From assembly GCF_003612015.1 (NCBI RefSeq), contig NZ_RARB01000002.1:185583-249582 (forward strand): a stretch of DNA of 64,000 nucleotides, read 5' to 3'. The position numbers and the translations under genes are program-made. This document shows positions 24,082 through 36,744 of this stretch, piece after piece. The notes beneath the pieces are model-generated. The model worked only from the letters and a program-made list of their open reading frames with translations, was not told the DNA's origin and did no database searches. How positions within the stretch are numbered: position 1 is the first letter of the stretch; each line of letters starts with the position of its first letter. The stretch comes from Pantoea piersonii. GTDB taxonomy: Bacteria; Pseudomonadota; Gammaproteobacteria; Enterobacterales; Enterobacteriaceae.

Positions 24082-25443
24082 TTACTTGCGCGACGTGAGT
24101 AATTTGCTATGGGGATCCCGCGTGCTGCTGCCGTCGGTGAAATTGCGCAGCAGCAGGCCAAACGCCAGCCCGACATCCGCAGGCACCGGTATCCAGACGC
24201 GATGGCCGTCGCCAGGCGCGACGTCAATGGCCGCGCCGCGCGCATCCTGCATCGCTTCCAGCCTGCAGTTCAGATTGCCGTTGGGCGTCATGATCTCCAG
24301 GCTGTCGCCGAGCAGAAACTTATTTTTTACCGCCACTTCCGCCCAGTCGCCGCGACGCTCGCCGGTAAATTCGCCGACAAACTGCTGGCGTTCCGAGATC
24401 GAATAGCCCTGCGCGTAGTTCTGGTAGCTGTCGTGCGTATGGCGGCGCAAAAAGCCCTCGGTATAGCCGCGATGCGCCAGCCCCTCCAGCGTGGTCAGCA
24501 GCTCGGGATCGAAGGGTTTCCCGGCCGCGGCGTCGTCGATAGCGCGGCGGTAAACCTGCGCCGTACGCGCGCAATAGTAGAAGGATTTGGTACGGCCTTC
24601 GATTTTCAGCGAATGAACTCCCATTGCGCTCAGGCGCTCGACGTGCGCTACCGCGCGCAGATCCTTAGAGTTCATAATGTAGGTGCCGTGCTCATCTTCA
24701 AAGGCGCTCATGACCTCGCCCGGCTTCATCTTCTCTTCCAGCAGGAACACCTTATCGGTGGGCTGGCCAAGACCCAGCGTCGGCGTCACCTCCTGCACCT
24801 CGACGATATTGCCTGCCTCGTCCTGCTTCCCTTCCTCAACCTTATATTCCCATCGGCAGGCGTTGGTGCAGGTGCCCTGATTCGGGTCGCGCTTGTTCAT
24901 ATAGCCTGAAAGCAGACAGCGACCGGAGTAGGCCATACAGAGCGCTCCGTGTACGAAGATCTCAATTTCCATCTCCGGCACCTGCTGGCGGATCTCGGCG
25001 ATCTCCTCCAGCGACAGCTCGCGCGACAGGATCACGCGCGTCAGCCCCATCTGCTGCCAGAATTTCACCGTCGCCCAGTTGACCGCATTGGCCTGCACGG
25101 AAAGGTGGATCGGCATCTGCGGAAAAGCTTCGCGCACCAGCATAATTAAACCGGGATCGGACATGATCAGCGCATCGGGCTGCATCTCTACGACCGGCGT
25201 CAGGTCGCGAATAAAGGTTTTCAGCTTGGCGTTATGCGGCGCGATATTGACCACGACATAGAATTTCTTGCCCAGCGCGTGCGCTTCAGCGATCCCTTTG
25301 GCAAGGTTGTCATGGGTAAATTCATTATTGCGCACGCGCAGGCTGTAGCGCGGCTGTCCGGCATAGACCGCGTCTGCGCCATAGGCAAAGGCGTAACGCA
25401 TATTCTTCAGCGTTCCCGCTGGAGAAAGCAGTTCTGGTTTCAT
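24082..25443 (-). CDS. yegQ: tRNA hydroxylation protein, peptidase U32 family (YegQ/TrhP)
   Basis: 453 residues, identical in length to E. coli YegQ (TrhP), which takes part in 5-hydroxyuridine formation at tRNA position 34. Conserved U32 signatures include GADAVYAG near the N-terminus, the Fe-S-type cysteines in HGALCMAYSGRCLLS and the nearby TNACRWEY, and SLKIEGRTKS. Ends before a C-terminal beta-barrel segment typical of the family. Stands alone between yegS and baeR. Confidence 0.94.
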   Translation of the reverse strand: MKPELLSPAGTLKNMRYAFAYGADAVYAGQPRYSLRVRNNEFTHDNLAKGIAEAHALGKKFYVVVNIAPHNAKLKTFIRDLTPVVEMQPDALIMSDPGLIMLVREAFPQMPIHLSVQANAVNWATVKFWQQMGLTRVILSRELSLEEIAEIRQQVPEMEIEIFVHGALCMAYSGRCLLSGYMNKRDPNQGTCTNACRWEYKVEEGKQDEAGNIVEVQEVTPTLGLGQPTDKVFLLEEKMKPGEVMSAFEDEHGTYIMNSKDLRAVAHVERLSAMGVHSLKIEGRTKSFYYCARTAQVYRRAIDDAAAGKPFDPELLTTLEGLAHRGYTEGFLRRHTHDSYQNYAQGYSISERQQFVGEFTGERRGDWAEVAVKNKFLLGDSLEIMTPNGNLNCRLEAMQDARGAAIDVAPGDGHRVWIPVPADVGLAFGLLLRNFTDGSSTRDPHSKLLTSRK

Positions 25444-25563
25444 GGTGTTCTCACTGATGTCAGGTCAGCATGCCGCCTGGCGCGGCACGTGCAGCGGTCG
25501 TCACCTTAACGGCCCTGCAAAAGGTGCGGAATTGTAGGCGGCGGAGAGAGCAAATCAATTGAT

Positions 25564-26274
25564 CTAGATCAACTGACACAGATCCGCTTCCCAGCGATAG
25601 CCCATGCCGTACACGGCGCGGATAAACGGCTGGTCGGCGTCGAGGCTTTCCAGCTTGCGCCGCAGATTTTTAATATGGCTGTCGATGGTGCGATCGGTGA
25701 CGACGCGGTAGTCGTCGTAAAGATGATTCAGCAACTGCTCACGCGAAAAGACTTTTCCCGGCTCCAGCGCCAGGGTTTTCAGCAGGCGGAACTCGGCGGG
25801 CGTTAGCTCCAGCGGCTGGTCGTGCCAGCTCGCCTGGAAACGGTTCTCGTCAATTTTCAGCAGCGACGCTTTGCCCGCTTCTTCCGGCGCGCGTCTGACG
25901 CGGCGCAGAATGGTTTTCACCCGCGCCACCACTTCGCGCGGGCTGAAAGGCTTACAGATATAATCATCCGCGCCGATTTCCAGGCCGAGCAGGCGATCGA
26001 TCTCCTCGGTGCGCGCCGTCACCATAATGATCGGCAGCTCAGAGAAGCGGCGGATTTCGCGGCATAGCGTCAGGCCGTCGCTGCCGGGCAGCATCAGGTC
26101 CAGCAGCATCAAATCGGGCGGCGTCTGCTGGACGAAAGGCAGCACGTCGTTGCCGTGGGCAATATGATGGGTGCGGTAGTTAGAGGCTTCCAGATAGTCG
26201 ATCATCAGCTGCGCCAGCTTCGGCTCGTCTTCCACTACCAGAATCAGCGGGTCGGTTTTTTCGGGGTTCATCAT
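25564..26274 (-). CDS. baeR: Response regulator BaeR
   Basis: OmpR/PhoB-type regulator of envelope stress and multidrug efflux. Receiver domain with acidic pocket in VEDEP, phosphoacceptor Asp in LLLDLMLPG and Lys in YICKPFSP; C-terminal winged helix with [20 protein letters not shown] and GMGYRWEAD. 236 residues. Three bases follow the baeS stop; last gene of mdtABCD-baeSR. Confidence 0.96.
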   Translation of the reverse strand: MMNPEKTDPLILVVEDEPKLAQLMIDYLEASNYRTHHIAHGNDVLPFVQQTPPDLMLLDLMLPGSDGLTLCREIRRFSELPIIMVTARTEEIDRLLGLEIGADDYICKPFSPREVVARVKTILRRVRRAPEEAGKASLLKIDENRFQASWHDQPLELTPAEFRLLKTLALEPGKVFSREQLLNHLYDDYRVVTDRTIDSHIKNLRRKLESLDADQPFIRAVYGMGYRWEADLCQLI

Positions 26275-26277
26275 CAG

Positions 26278-27666
26278 TTACGGCTGGGGGACATAGCGCA
26301 ATTGTAGCGTGATTTTCAGTCCACCTAAATCAGAGTGCTCCGCAGCGATATGGCCGCCGTGCGCGTCGACGATGTTTTTGCAGATAGCCAGCCCCAGCCC
26401 TGAGCCGCCGCTGGCGCGATTGCGCGACCCTTCGGTGCGGTAAAAACGCTCGAAAATTTTCGCCTGCTGCTGCGCGTCCACGCCCGGCGCGCTGTCGGCA
26501 AAACTCATCCGCCAGCAGGGCGCTTCATACCAGAGCCGCACCTCAACCTGGCCCGGCGCGTCGGTATAGCGCAGGCTGTTCTCCAGCAGGTTGGTGAACA
26601 GCTGCATCAGGCGGTCGGGATCGCCGAAAAAGGGGGCTTCGTCCGGCATTTGCAGCGTCAGCGTCAGGCCGTGGCTGCGATAGCGCTCGTTAAAGCTGCC
26701 CGCGCTCACTTCCAGCAGCTGCACCAGATCGGTGGCCTGCTTGCGATAGGCGAGGGCGCCCTCGTCTGAAAGCGAAAGCTGATGCAGATCGTCCACCAGC
26801 TTGCTGAGCACGCCGACTTCGCTCAGCAGCGAGCCAATCGCCTCCGGCGTCAGCTGGCGTACGCCATCCTGCATCGCCTCCAGTTCGCCGCGCAGGATCG
26901 CCAGCGGCGTGCGCAGCTCGTGGGAAATATCGGCCATAAAGGCGCGACGCATGCTCTCGTTCTTCTCCAGCGAGCTGGCGAGGCGGTTAAAATCCTGCGC
27001 CAGCTGGCCCAGTTCGTCGCGGCTGCCGACTTCGACGCGCGTGGCGAAGTTGCCCGCCGCCAGATGGTGCGTGCCCGCCACCAGCCGTTTGACCGGTGCC
27101 AGCAGGCCGCGCGACATTAGCCAGGTCACCAGCGCCGCCAGCAACGTCGACAGGCCGACGATCAGCCAGCTGGTGCGCCTTTGTTGATGATCGAAGTTAA
27201 TATCGGTGCTGCGCGTCAGGCGCTCCGGCGGCGAACCGACCACCCAGCCAACTATTTTGCCGTTGCTGGTGGTGATATTGCGCCGTGAACCTTCCGGCGG
27301 TACCGGCGCGCGCGGCCCCGCCAGCACCTTATACTGCTGGTCGATAATCCAGAACTGGGTACGCCAGCCATGCGGCGGCAGCTGGTTGCTGCTGTCGGGA
27401 TTCTGCTCCAGCGAGCGCAGCATGGTGTACACCAGCCGATCGTTATGGCGCAGAAAATCCCAGCTGCCGTGCTGTTCATATTGATCGGCCAGCGCGTCGC
27501 CGAGCATGGCGAGCCGCTGCTCGTTGCCGCGCTTGATATAGTCGACGAAGCCGTGCTCGAAACTCAGACGCACGCCCCAGTGCATGGTGATCAGCACCAG
27601 CATGCAGGTAGAAAAAATCGCTAAAAAAAGTTTGGCGCTGATGCCCAGGCGCAAAGGGGACTTCAT
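26278..27666 (-). CDS. baeS: Sensor histidine kinase BaeS
   Basis: 462 residues, two transmembrane segments (about 12-32 and 165-187) around a periplasmic sensor, then HAMP, and the phosphoacceptor His in [15 protein letters not shown]-binding boxes: N in [20 protein letters not shown] and [13 protein letters not shown]. Start ATG overlaps the mdtD stop by four bases. Confidence 0.96.
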   Translation of the reverse strand: MKSPLRLGISAKLFLAIFSTCMLVLITMHWGVRLSFEHGFVDYIKRGNEQRLAMLGDALADQYEQHGSWDFLRHNDRLVYTMLRSLEQNPDSSNQLPPHGWRTQFWIIDQQYKVLAGPRAPVPPEGSRRNITTSNGKIVGWVVGSPPERLTRSTDINFDHQQRRTSWLIVGLSTLLAALVTWLMSRGLLAPVKRLVAGTHHLAAGNFATRVEVGSRDELGQLAQDFNRLASSLEKNESMRRAFMADISHELRTPLAILRGELEAMQDGVRQLTPEAIGSLLSEVGVLSKLVDDLHQLSLSDEGALAYRKQATDLVQLLEVSAGSFNERYRSHGLTLTLQMPDEAPFFGDPDRLMQLFTNLLENSLRYTDAPGQVEVRLWYEAPCWRMSFADSAPGVDAQQQAKIFERFYRTEGSRNRASGGSGLGLAICKNIVDAHGGHIAAEHSDLGGLKITLQLRYVPQP

Positions 27667-29069
27667 GGTTTTCTCCGGCGTCGCAGATCGACGTTTTTAC
27701 TGGTTTCCTTCGGCACGCGCCAGAACACCAGCGCGGGCAGGGCGATAATCAGCGCCATGCAGGCGTAAGCGGTCATAAACAGCGTATGGGTATTGTCGCT
27801 GCTGCCCAGCGCCTCCTGGCCGAAAGCGCCCAGCAGCAGACCGGCGATGGTGACGCCAATACTCATCGACAGCTGCATAATCATCGACAGCAGGCTGTTG
27901 CCGCTGGAGGCGAGCTCGTCCGGCAGATCTTTCAGCGTCAGCGTGTTCATGGAGGAGAAGCGCAGCGCGTTCACCATGCCCTGCATCAGCAGCACCAGCG
28001 GCAGCAGCCATATCCAGCCGAGCAGCGCCACTACCGGGAAAAGCAGCACCACTACGGCGAGCGCCAGGGTGGTGCCGACCAGCGTATTGCGGTAGCCGAA
28101 CAGGTTAACGATGCGCACCACCACGCGTTTAATGCCCATATTGCCAAGCACCATCGGGATCATCATCAGCCCGGCGTGAAACGGCGTATAGCCCATGCCA
28201 ACCTGCAAAAAAATCGGCGTCATAAAAGGCAGCATGCCGCTGCCGATGCGGCCGAGGAAGCTGCCGAGAAGACCAATCGAGTAGACAGGGCTGTCGAACA
28301 GTTTCAGGCTGAACAGCGCGTTGTCGTTGCTGCGCGCATGCATCAGATAAAACAGCAGCGAGAAAACGCCGATCAGGATCATCGCGCCCAGCAGCAGCGG
28401 CGAACCACCGCTGCTGCGCTGGCCGTCGAGCGCCATCGTCAGCGTCGCCATACCGGCAGCCAGCAGCAGAAAGCCGAGAAAGTCGAAGCGCCGCGTCTTC
28501 ATTGAGTAGTTCGGCATCAGCGTGATAGTGGCGATAGCGCCAACAATGCCGACGGGAATATTAATCAGAAAGATCCAGTGCCAGCTGGCATACTCCACCA
28601 GCACGCCGCCGAGCGCCGGGCCGACCAGCGGGCCGATCTGTCCCGGCAGGGTCACAAAGGTCATCGCTGACATATACTGCTCGCGCGGCACGATTTTCAT
28701 AACGGTTAAGCGACCGACCGGCACCATCATCGCGCCGCCGATGCCCTGCACCACGCGCGCCATCACCAGCTGGTCCAGCGTTGAGGAGAAGGCGCAGAGC
28801 AGCGAACCGACGCTGAACAGCACGATAGCGCTGAAGAAGATGTTACGCACGCCGAAGCGGTCCGCCAGCCAGCCGCTCATCGGCAGCGTCACCGCTACCG
28901 TCAGCAGATAGGAGACGATCACCGAATGCATATGCAGCGGACTGACGCCCAGATCATGCGCCATCGACGGAATGGCGGTGTTGACGATGGTGGTGTCCAG
29001 CGTTTGCATAAAGAAACCGAAAGCGACAATCCATAGCTGCCAGCGAACCGTGGCTTTTTGGGCATTCAT
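27663..29069 (-). CDS. mdtD: MFS efflux protein MdtD
   Basis: DHA2-type, 14-TM major facilitator of 468 residues, cotranscribed with MdtABC in enterics (linked to citrate/iron export in E. coli). Motif [15 protein letters not shown] in TM1, WLADRFGVR in loop 2-3, and motif [12 protein letters not shown]. Overlaps baeS by four bases and follows mdtC after 20 bases. Confidence 0.94.
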   Translation of the reverse strand: MNAQKATVRWQLWIVAFGFFMQTLDTTIVNTAIPSMAHDLGVSPLHMHSVIVSYLLTVAVTLPMSGWLADRFGVRNIFFSAIVLFSVGSLLCAFSSTLDQLVMARVVQGIGGAMMVPVGRLTVMKIVPREQYMSAMTFVTLPGQIGPLVGPALGGVLVEYASWHWIFLINIPVGIVGAIATITLMPNYSMKTRRFDFLGFLLLAAGMATLTMALDGQRSSGGSPLLLGAMILIGVFSLLFYLMHARSNDNALFSLKLFDSPVYSIGLLGSFLGRIGSGMLPFMTPIFLQVGMGYTPFHAGLMMIPMVLGNMGIKRVVVRIVNLFGYRNTLVGTTLALAVVVLLFPVVALLGWIWLLPLVLLMQGMVNALRFSSMNTLTLKDLPDELASSGNSLLSMIMQLSMSIGVTIAGLLLGAFGQEALGSSDNTHTLFMTAYACMALIIALPALVFWRVPKETSKNVDLRRRRKP

Positions 29070-29089
29070 TCTTCTTTTCTCTCCTCTCC

Positions 29090-32000
29090 TTAACTCTCCA
29101 CCGGGCAGGCTACTTTGCCGCGCCTGCGCCGCAGCTTATCCATATAGAGATAGACCACCGGCGTGGTGTAGAGCGTCAGCAACTGGCTCATAATCAGCCC
29201 GCCAGCGATGGTGATGCCGAGCGGCTGACGCAGCTCTGCGCCGTCGCCGCTGGTGAGCACCAGCGGCAGCGCGCCGAACAACGCGGCAAGCGTGGTCATC
29301 AGAATAGGGCGGAAACGCAGCAGGCACGCCTGAAAAATAGCGTCGCGCGCGCTCAGATTGCCGCTGCGCTGCGCATCCAGTGCAAAATCCACCATCATAA
29401 TGGCGTTCTTCTTGACGATGCCGATCAGCAGCAAAATACCGATAAGGGCGATGAGGCTGAAAGGCGTATTGAACAGCGTCAGCGCCAGCAGCGCGCCGAC
29501 GCCCGCCGAGGGCAGCGTCGAAAGGATCGTCAGCGGATGAACGTAGCTCTCATACAGGATCCCCAGCACGATATAGACGGCGGCGATAGCGGCGAGCATC
29601 AGCCAGAGCTGGCTGCTCTGCGACTGCTCAAACACCTGCGCAGTACCGGCAAAGCTGCCGCGTACGCTGGAGGGCACGCCGAGCGCAATCATCGTGCGGT
29701 CGATCGCCGCAGAGGCTTCTGACAGCGAAACGCCCTCTGGCAGGTTGAAGGAGATGGTCGAGGCGGCGGAGAGCCCTTCATGGTTTACCGACAGCGGCGC
29801 GTTGGCGGGCTGCCATCGGGCGAACCACGACAGCGGAACCGCCTTGCCGTCACCGTTAATCACAAACATCTGATTCAGCGCGCTGATATCCTGGGTGTAG
29901 CGCGGATCGACCTCCATCACCACTTTGTACTGATTCAGCGGCTGATAGATGGTGGAGATCTGCCGCTGGCCGAAGGCGTTGTTCAGCAGCGCGTTCGCCT
30001 GGGAGACGTCTATGCCGAGACGCGACATGCTTTCACGATCGTAGAGCAACGCCATTTCGCTGCCTTTATCCTGCTGATCCGAGTTTACGTCCGCCAGCTG
30101 CGGCAGCGCGGAGAAGGCCTGGCGGATTTTCGGCTCCCATTCGCGCAGCGCGGCGAGGTCGTCGGAGAGCAGCGAATACTGATAGCTGGCGTTTGATTCG
30201 CGGCCGCCGGCGCGCAGATCCTGTACCGCATTGAGATAGAGATTCGCGCCAGGCTCTTTCGCCAGCTTCGCGCGCAGTCGGGCAATAACCGCCTGGGCGT
30301 TTTCGCTGCGCTCCGAAAGCGGCTTCAGCGAAATAAACATCGAACCGCTGTTGGTGCGCATCCCGCCGGTAAAGCCCACCACGCTCTCCACTGCCGGGTC
30401 AGCTTTCACGATCACCATAAAATCCTGGAGCTTCTGGCGCATCGCCTGAAAGGAGATGCTCTGATCGGCGGAAATAGAGCCGGAGAGCCGGCCGGTATCC
30501 TGTTCTGGCATAAAGGTTTTCGGCACCTGAATAAACAGCCAGACGGTGAGGGCGATCGTGCCGAAAAGCATCAGCAACACCCAGCGCGCATGGTTCAGCA
30601 CCCAGCCCAACGAGCGGCCGTAACCCTGCTGGATCGCCAGCAGCATGCGGCCCGCGCCGCGCCGACGCGGCTGGCTGCGCGCCCTGTGCGGTTTCAGCAG
30701 GTAAGCGCACATCATCGGCGTCAGGGTAAGCGAGACCACCATAGAGATGGCGATCGCGACCGACAGCGTAATGGCGAACTCCGAGAAAAAGCGGCCTATC
30801 AGCCCGCCGATCATCAGCAGCGGCAAAAAGACGGCGATCAGCGACAGGCTCATCGACAGCACGGTAAAGCCTACCTCACGCACGCCGGTCAGTGCCGCCT
30901 GCAAAGGCTTCATGCCCGCCTCGACGTGGCGCGCGATATTCTCCAGCACCACAATGGCGTCATCCACCACGAAACCGGTAGCGATGGTCAGCGCCATCAG
31001 CGACAGGTTATTCAGGCTAAAGCCGCAGAGGTACATCGCGGCAAAGGTGCCGATCAGCGATACCGGCACGGCGGCGGCGGGGATGAGCGTAGCGCGCCCG
31101 GATCGCAGAAAAACGAATACCACCATAATGACCAGCACCACGGCGATGGTCAGGGACTGCTCGACCTCATGCAGCGAGGCGCGGATGGTGGGCGAGCGGT
31201 CCTGCGCGATCTGCAGATCAATGGCGGCGGGAATGGTTTCGTGTAGTGTCGGCAGCTCGGCGCGAATGCGGTCGACGGTATCGATCACGTTCGCCTCTGG
31301 CGTTTTACGCACCAGTAGCAGCACGGCGGGCTTGCCGTCCGCCATCCCTGCGTTGCGCACGTCCTGCACTGAGTCCCGCACGCTGGCGACGTCGGCGAGC
31401 TTAACCGCCGCGCCGTTGCTGTAGTGCACCACCAGCGGCGCATAGTCGCTGGCGGTTTTCAGTTCGTCATTGGTGCGCAGCTGCCAGCGCTGCTGGCGAT
31501 CCTCCAGCGCGCCCTGCGGACGACGCTGGTTGGCGTTGGCGATCGCCTCACGCACCGCGTCCAGCGAAACGCCCTGGTTAAACAGCGCCTGCGGATTCAG
31601 CGCAACGCGCACCGCAGGCAGCGAGCTGCCGCCGACCGTCACGTCGCCGACCCCTTCAATTTGCGACAGTTTCTGCGCCAGCTGGGTGGAGGCATAGTCG
31701 TAAAGCTGGCCGGGATTATAGATATCCGACGTCAGCGTCAGGATCATAATCGGCGCGTCCGACGGGTTAACCTTGCGGTAGGTCGGGCGGCTCGGCATCC
31801 CGGTCGGCAGCAGGCTTTGCGCCGCGTTGATGGCCGCCTGCACGTCGCGCGCCGCCCCGTTGATATCGCGGTCAAAGTCGAATACCAGAATAATGCGCGT
31901 GCTGCCGAGCGAGCTGGTGGAGGTCATTTCGCTGACGCCGGCGATGCGTCCCAGCGAGCGCTCCAGCGGCGTCGCCACTGACGAAGCCATAATTTCCGGC

Positions 32001-32164
32001 GACGCGCCCGGCAGCGAGGCGGAGATGACAATCACCGGAAAATCGACCTGCGGCAGCGGCGCCACCGGTAGCAGCCGAAAACCGAGCGCACCCGCCAGCG
32101 CAATGGCGATAGTCAGCAGCGTGGTGGCGACCGGGCGATGAATAAAGAGCGCAAAGAGCCTCAC
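29090..32164 (-). CDS. mdtC: RND multidrug efflux permease MdtC
   Basis: 1024 residues, HAE1-RND pump partner of MdtB in the heteromultimeric MdtABC-TolC pump (bile salts, novobiocin, metals). Begins [16 protein letters not shown], has proton-relay region [14 protein letters not shown] and two large periplasmic loops (~35-330, ~560-860). Start overlaps the mdtB stop by four bases. Confidence 0.97.
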   Translation of the reverse strand: MRLFALFIHRPVATTLLTIAIALAGALGFRLLPVAPLPQVDFPVIVISASLPGASPEIMASSVATPLERSLGRIAGVSEMTSTSSLGSTRIILVFDFDRDINGAARDVQAAINAAQSLLPTGMPSRPTYRKVNPSDAPIMILTLTSDIYNPGQLYDYASTQLAQKLSQIEGVGDVTVGGSSLPAVRVALNPQALFNQGVSLDAVREAIANANQRRPQGALEDRQQRWQLRTNDELKTASDYAPLVVHYSNGAAVKLADVASVRDSVQDVRNAGMADGKPAVLLLVRKTPEANVIDTVDRIRAELPTLHETIPAAIDLQIAQDRSPTIRASLHEVEQSLTIAVVLVIMVVFVFLRSGRATLIPAAAVPVSLIGTFAAMYLCGFSLNNLSLMALTIATGFVVDDAIVVLENIARHVEAGMKPLQAALTGVREVGFTVLSMSLSLIAVFLPLLMIGGLIGRFFSEFAITLSVAIAISMVVSLTLTPMMCAYLLKPHRARSQPRRRGAGRMLLAIQQGYGRSLGWVLNHARWVLLMLFGTIALTVWLFIQVPKTFMPEQDTGRLSGSISADQSISFQAMRQKLQDFMVIVKADPAVESVVGFTGGMRTNSGSMFISLKPLSERSENAQAVIARLRAKLAKEPGANLYLNAVQDLRAGGRESNASYQYSLLSDDLAALREWEPKIRQAFSALPQLADVNSDQQDKGSEMALLYDRESMSRLGIDVSQANALLNNAFGQRQISTIYQPLNQYKVVMEVDPRYTQDISALNQMFVINGDGKAVPLSWFARWQPANAPLSVNHEGLSAASTISFNLPEGVSLSEASAAIDRTMIALGVPSSVRGSFAGTAQVFEQSQSSQLWLMLAAIAAVYIVLGILYESYVHPLTILSTLPSAGVGALLALTLFNTPFSLIALIGILLLIGIVKKNAIMMVDFALDAQRSGNLSARDAIFQACLLRFRPILMTTLAALFGALPLVLTSGDGAELRQPLGITIAGGLIMSQLLTLYTTPVVYLYMDKLRRRRGKVACPVES

Positions 32165-35100
32165 TGCTCCGCCTCCCGGCCGCTAAAGCGGCGGCGCGCG
32201 GCCTGACCCAGTCGATCAAACAGCAGATAGATCACCGGCGTGGTAAACAGCGTCAGCACCTGGCTCAGGATCAACCCGCCCACCATCGCGATGCCGAGCG
32301 GATGGCGCAGCTCCGCGCCGACGCCGGTGCTGAGCATCAGCGGCAGGGCGCCCAGCAGCGCCGCCAGCGTGGTCATCAGAATCGGACGAAAACGCAGCAG
32401 GCACGCCTGATAGATAGCGTCAAAGGGCGCCATGCCCTGTTCGCGCTCGGCGGCCAGCGCGAAGTCGATCATCATAATGGCATTCTTCTTCACGATGCCG
32501 ATCAGCAAAATAATGCCGATAATGGCGATGATATCCAGCTCGCCGCCGCTCAGCATCAGCGCCAGCAGCGCGCCAACGCCAGCGGTGGGCAGCGTCGACA
32601 AAATGGTGATGGGGTGGATAAAGCTCTCATAGAGCACGCCGAGCACGATATACATCGCGACGATGGCCGCAACGATCAGCCAGACAGTGCTGGTCAGCGC
32701 CGCCTCGAACGCCAGCGTGCTGCCCTGGAACTGAGTCATCAGCTCCGCAGGCATGCCGAGCCGCTCTTCCGCCGCGCTGACCGCTTTCACCGCGTCGCCC
32801 AGCGAGTAGCCGTCGGCGACGTTAAAGGAGAAGGTCGCCGACGGGAACTGATCGAGATGGTTAACGCTGAGCGCGCTGTGGCGCTGCTCAATTTTCGCGA
32901 TGGCGCTGAGCGGCACGCTACCGCCGTCGGCACTGGCCAGGCGGATGCCTTCCAGACCCGCCAGGCCCGGCGTGGCGCGGTTATCCTGTTCCAGCACCAC
33001 GCGGTACTGGTTCGCCTGCGTGTAAATGGTCGAAATCAGGCGCTGGCCGAAGGCGTTATAGAGCGCGTTATCAATATCGGCCATGCTGATGCCGAGGCGG
33101 CTGGCGCTGTCGCGATCGACGTTAACGTACGCCTCCAGCCCCTGATCCTGCCAGTCGCTGCTGATATCGCGCAGTTCAGGGGACTGACGCAGCGCGTCCA
33201 GCAGCTTCGGCACCCAGCTACTGAGCGACGCCAGCGAGCCGGACTGGAGCGTAAACTGATAGGGCGTGCGGCTCGACTGGGTTTCAATCGTGAGATCCTG
33301 CACCGGCTGCAGCCACAGCGTTACGCCGGGCAGGTGGCTTACCTGCTGCTGCAGCCGCTGCTGCACCTGTGGGATGCGGTCATCGCGTTCGCTTAGCGGC
33401 TTCAGGTTAATCTGCAGGCGCGCGCTGTTAAGCGCCGCATTGGTGCTGTCCACGCCGACGAAAGAGGTCATGCTCTGCACCGCCGGATCTTTCATAACCA
33501 GCGAGGCGACGTCGCGCGTGCGCTCCGCCATGCTGGCGTAAGAGGCGCTCTGTGGCGCCTGCAGCGTACCCTGAATAATCGAATTATCCTGCTGCGGAAA
33601 AAAGCCTTTCGGAATAAGGATCCACAGCAGTACGGTAAGCAGCAGCGTGCCGAGCGCGACCGACAGCGTCAGCCAGGGGTGCGCCAGCACCTTGCGCAGC
33701 CAGCGGCCATAGCCAGCGATCACCCGTTCGAAAAAGGCTTCGCTGGCACGCGAAAAGCGGTTCTGCTTGCGCAACGATTCGGCGCTCAGCATACGCGCGC
33801 ACATCATCGGCGTCAGCGTCAGCGAGACCACGGCGGAGATAAGGATCGCCACCGCCAGCGTGACGGCGAACTCGCGGAACAGACGGCCAATCACATCGCC
33901 CATAAACAGCAGCGGGATCAATACCGCGATAAGCGAAAAGGTGAGGGAGATAATGGTAAAGCCGATTTCGCCTGCGCCCTTGAGCGCGGCAACAAGAGGC
34001 GTTTCGCCTTTCTCCAGGTAGCGCGTAATGTTCTCAATCACCACGATAGCGTCGTCCACCACGAAGCCGGTGGCGATAGTCAGCGCCATCAGCGTCAGGT
34101 TATTGATGGAGAAGCCAAGGAAGTACATCGCGGCGAAGGTGCCGACCAGCGATAGCGGCACGGCGACCGCGGGGATAAGGGTCGCAGGCACGTTGCGCAG
34201 AAACAGATAAATAATCATCACCACCAGGCCAATCGCCAGCATCAGCTCGTGCTGGGTATCGGTGACCGAGGCGCGGATATTGGTCGTGCGGTCGCTCAGC
34301 AACTGCACCTTCACCGACTTCGGCAGCGTAGCGGTGAGCGATGGCAGCAGCGCGCGGATATTATCGGCGGTGGCGATAATATTGGCGCCCGGCTGCCGCT
34401 GTACGTTAAGCACGATGGCGGCCTCGCGGTTCGCCCAGGCACCGAGCCAGCGGTTCTCCGCCCCCTGTTCGATCGTCGCGACATCACCCAGCCGCACCGG
34501 CGCGCCATTTTTATAGCTGATAATCAGCTGGCGATAATCCTCCGCCGACTTCATCTGATCATTGGCGGAAAGAGTAATGGCGCGTTCCGGGCCGTCGAGG
34601 CTGCCTTTCGCCGAGTTGACGTTGGCGCTGCTGATGGCGGTACGTACCTGTTCGCTGGTGAGGCCCAGCGACGCCAGCGCCTGGGCGTTCATCTGCACGC
34701 GAACCGCCGGGCGCTGACCGCCGGAGAGCGTCACCAGACCAACGCCGGAGACCTGAGAGATCTTCTGCGCGACGCGCGTCTCCACCATATCCTGCACCTG
34801 AGTCAGCGGCATGCTGCTGGTGGTGACCGCCAGCGTCATGATCGGTGGGTCGGCGGGGTTGACCTTGCTGTAGACCGGCGGATTGGGCAGGTCATTGGGC
34901 AGCAGGCTGGTGGCGGAGTTGATGGCAGCCTGCACTTCCTGCTCGGCGACGTCGAGCGGCAGCGTGAGCTGGAACTGCAGGGTGATAACCGATGCGCCGC
35001 CGGAGCTTTGCGACGCCATCTGTTTCAGTCCCGACATCTGGCCGAACTGGCGTTCAAGCGGCGCGGTTATGGAGGAGGTCGTGACATCCGGGCTGGCGCC

Positions 35101-35283
35101 GGGGTAGAGCGTCACTACCTGTATAGTGGGGTAGTCCACTTCCGGCAGCGCCGAAACCGGCAGAAACCGGTAGCCGAGGATGCCCGCCAGCAGAATCGCG
35201 ATCATCAGCAGCGTGGTGGCGACCGGACGTAAAATAAACTGACGCGACGGCCCGCCGCTGGCGTCAGGAGGCATAACCTGCAT
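32161..35283 (-). CDS. mdtB: RND multidrug efflux permease MdtB
   Basis: 1040 residues as in E. coli, colinear from [17 protein letters not shown] to the end. TM4 acidic pair in [16 protein letters not shown]. Start codon overlaps the mdtA stop by one base (TAATG), supporting strict coupling of pump subunits. Confidence 0.97.
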   Translation of the reverse strand: MQVMPPDASGGPSRQFILRPVATTLLMIAILLAGILGYRFLPVSALPEVDYPTIQVVTLYPGASPDVTTSSITAPLERQFGQMSGLKQMASQSSGGASVITLQFQLTLPLDVAEQEVQAAINSATSLLPNDLPNPPVYSKVNPADPPIMTLAVTTSSMPLTQVQDMVETRVAQKISQVSGVGLVTLSGGQRPAVRVQMNAQALASLGLTSEQVRTAISSANVNSAKGSLDGPERAITLSANDQMKSAEDYRQLIISYKNGAPVRLGDVATIEQGAENRWLGAWANREAAIVLNVQRQPGANIIATADNIRALLPSLTATLPKSVKVQLLSDRTTNIRASVTDTQHELMLAIGLVVMIIYLFLRNVPATLIPAVAVPLSLVGTFAAMYFLGFSINNLTLMALTIATGFVVDDAIVVIENITRYLEKGETPLVAALKGAGEIGFTIISLTFSLIAVLIPLLFMGDVIGRLFREFAVTLAVAILISAVVSLTLTPMMCARMLSAESLRKQNRFSRASEAFFERVIAGYGRWLRKVLAHPWLTLSVALGTLLLTVLLWILIPKGFFPQQDNSIIQGTLQAPQSASYASMAERTRDVASLVMKDPAVQSMTSFVGVDSTNAALNSARLQINLKPLSERDDRIPQVQQRLQQQVSHLPGVTLWLQPVQDLTIETQSSRTPYQFTLQSGSLASLSSWVPKLLDALRQSPELRDISSDWQDQGLEAYVNVDRDSASRLGISMADIDNALYNAFGQRLISTIYTQANQYRVVLEQDNRATPGLAGLEGIRLASADGGSVPLSAIAKIEQRHSALSVNHLDQFPSATFSFNVADGYSLGDAVKAVSAAEERLGMPAELMTQFQGSTLAFEAALTSTVWLIVAAIVAMYIVLGVLYESFIHPITILSTLPTAGVGALLALMLSGGELDIIAIIGIILLIGIVKKNAIMMIDFALAAEREQGMAPFDAIYQACLLRFRPILMTTLAALLGALPLMLSTGVGAELRHPLGIAMVGGLILSQVLTLFTTPVIYLLFDRLGQAARRRFSGREAEQ

Positions 35284-36506
35284 TACTCGCGCGCTCCTTT
35301 CGCCGGTTGCGCCGCGCGACTGCTTTTCAGCGCGGTGCTTTGCGGCGCAACCACTTCAACCTGCGCCCCTTCCGTCAGGCGATCCAGACCGTCGGTGACC
35401 ACGCGTTCGCCCGCGCTGAGCCCGGCGGTGATCACCACCTGGCGGCTATCTTGCAGTCCGGCAGTGACGCTTTTCTTGCTCACCTTGTTGTCGCTGTTGA
35501 CCACCCAGACAAAGTGGCCCTCATTGCCCATCTGCAGCGCGGCGGTAGGGATCACAATCGCATCCTGCAGGGTATTGACCTTCAGCCGCGCGTTAACGAA
35601 CTGGTTAGGAAAGAGCTTGTCGTCCTGATTGTCAAAGCGCGCCTTCATCTTGATGGTGCCGGTTGTGGCGTCAATCTGGTTGTCGATGCTGAGCAGCGTG
35701 CCCTGTGTCAGCAGCGTCTGGTTGCTGCGGTCCCAGGCTTCGACCACCAGCGGCTGGCCGCTTTTTTGCGCCTGCATAATGTCGGACAGGTCATTTTCCG
35801 GGAGGCTAAATAAAAGGTCGATGGGATGGGTCTGGGTGATGACCACCAGCCCGTTGGTGTCGCCGCTAGTGATGTAGTTGCCTGCATCGACCTGTTTCAG
35901 GCCGACGCGGCCCGCAATCGGCGAGGTAATGCGGCTGTAGGTAAGATTAAGCTGCGCGCTGGCGACGCTGCCTTCGTCCGCCTTGATAGTACCCAGGGTT
36001 TCGCTCACCAGTGAACGCTGGGTATCCAGTTCCTGCTGCGACACCAGCGAGGTTTTCGCCAGTTTCTCAAAGCGCGCGAGATCGCGGCGAGCGTTGGCCA
36101 GCGTCGCCTGGTCTTTCGCCAGCTGGCCCTGCGCCTGAGTTAAGGCGACCTGATAAGGTCGCGGATCGATCTCCGCCAGCAGTTGACCCGCTTTGACCTG
36201 CTCTCCTTCCTGAAAGTGAATCGCCATCAGCTCGCCGTCGACGCGGCTGCGTACCGTAACGGTGCTGGCGGCGGTCACGGTGCCGAGCCCGCTGAGAAAG
36301 TGCGGCACGCTCTGGCTAACGGCGGTGGCAGCCTGAACCGGCGCTGGCGCGCTCCCTGCACCCCCTTTGCCGCGGTGCGGTCGGGCGGCGGCCTGAGGAT
36401 CGGCGTCGGGCTGCGCCGGATGATGCCACCAGTAGTATCCGCCTGCGGCGGCAGCAATGACCGCCAGCACCAGCAGGCTCTTTTTCAACAAGGAAGGTCG
36501 GTTCAT
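35283..36506 (-). CDS. mdtA: Membrane fusion protein MdtA
   Basis: Periplasmic adaptor of the MdtABC-TolC pump, 407 residues from the ATG at 36506. N-terminal membrane anchor ([20 protein letters not shown]), lipoyl halves around [25 protein letters not shown], a short coiled hairpin (~130-190) and beta-barrel [14 protein letters not shown]. First gene of the operon; a candidate BaeR box lies upstream. Confidence 0.95.
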   Translation of the reverse strand: MNRPSLLKKSLLVLAVIAAAAGGYYWWHHPAQPDADPQAAARPHRGKGGAGSAPAPVQAATAVSQSVPHFLSGLGTVTAASTVTVRSRVDGELMAIHFQEGEQVKAGQLLAEIDPRPYQVALTQAQGQLAKDQATLANARRDLARFEKLAKTSLVSQQELDTQRSLVSETLGTIKADEGSVASAQLNLTYSRITSPIAGRVGLKQVDAGNYITSGDTNGLVVITQTHPIDLLFSLPENDLSDIMQAQKSGQPLVVEAWDRSNQTLLTQGTLLSIDNQIDATTGTIKMKARFDNQDDKLFPNQFVNARLKVNTLQDAIVIPTAALQMGNEGHFVWVVNSDNKVSKKSVTAGLQDSRQVVITAGLSAGERVVTDGLDRLTEGAQVEVVAPQSTALKSSRAAQPAKGARE

Positions 36507-36662
36507 CTTATCGTTTGCTCTCCAGCAGTAGCGAAATCCCCAAAACGCAGGCTGAAACGCGGCAGCCTGCAAATAGCAGAGTGTAGACCCGCAAAGCGGG
36601 CAGAAGTTGAAGGAATTAAGGATATCTGTCAGTACGGCCTGAGTATCCCTCCTGGAACAAAC

Positions 36663-36671
36663 TTATGGAGG
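36663..36671 (-). promoter_or_regulatory. Candidate BaeR box upstream of mdtA
   Basis: Minus strand CCTCCATAA differs at one position from the described BaeR consensus TCTNCANAA. It lies about 157 bases before the mdtA start, in the divergent spacer shared with the aldo/keto reductase. Confidence 0.35.
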
Positions 36672-36744
36672 AATTACGTATAAAGGGATGTTTTGGCTTT
36701 TGCTATGCTTTTGGACAGGTCATTTATTGCAGAAGGAGAAAAGG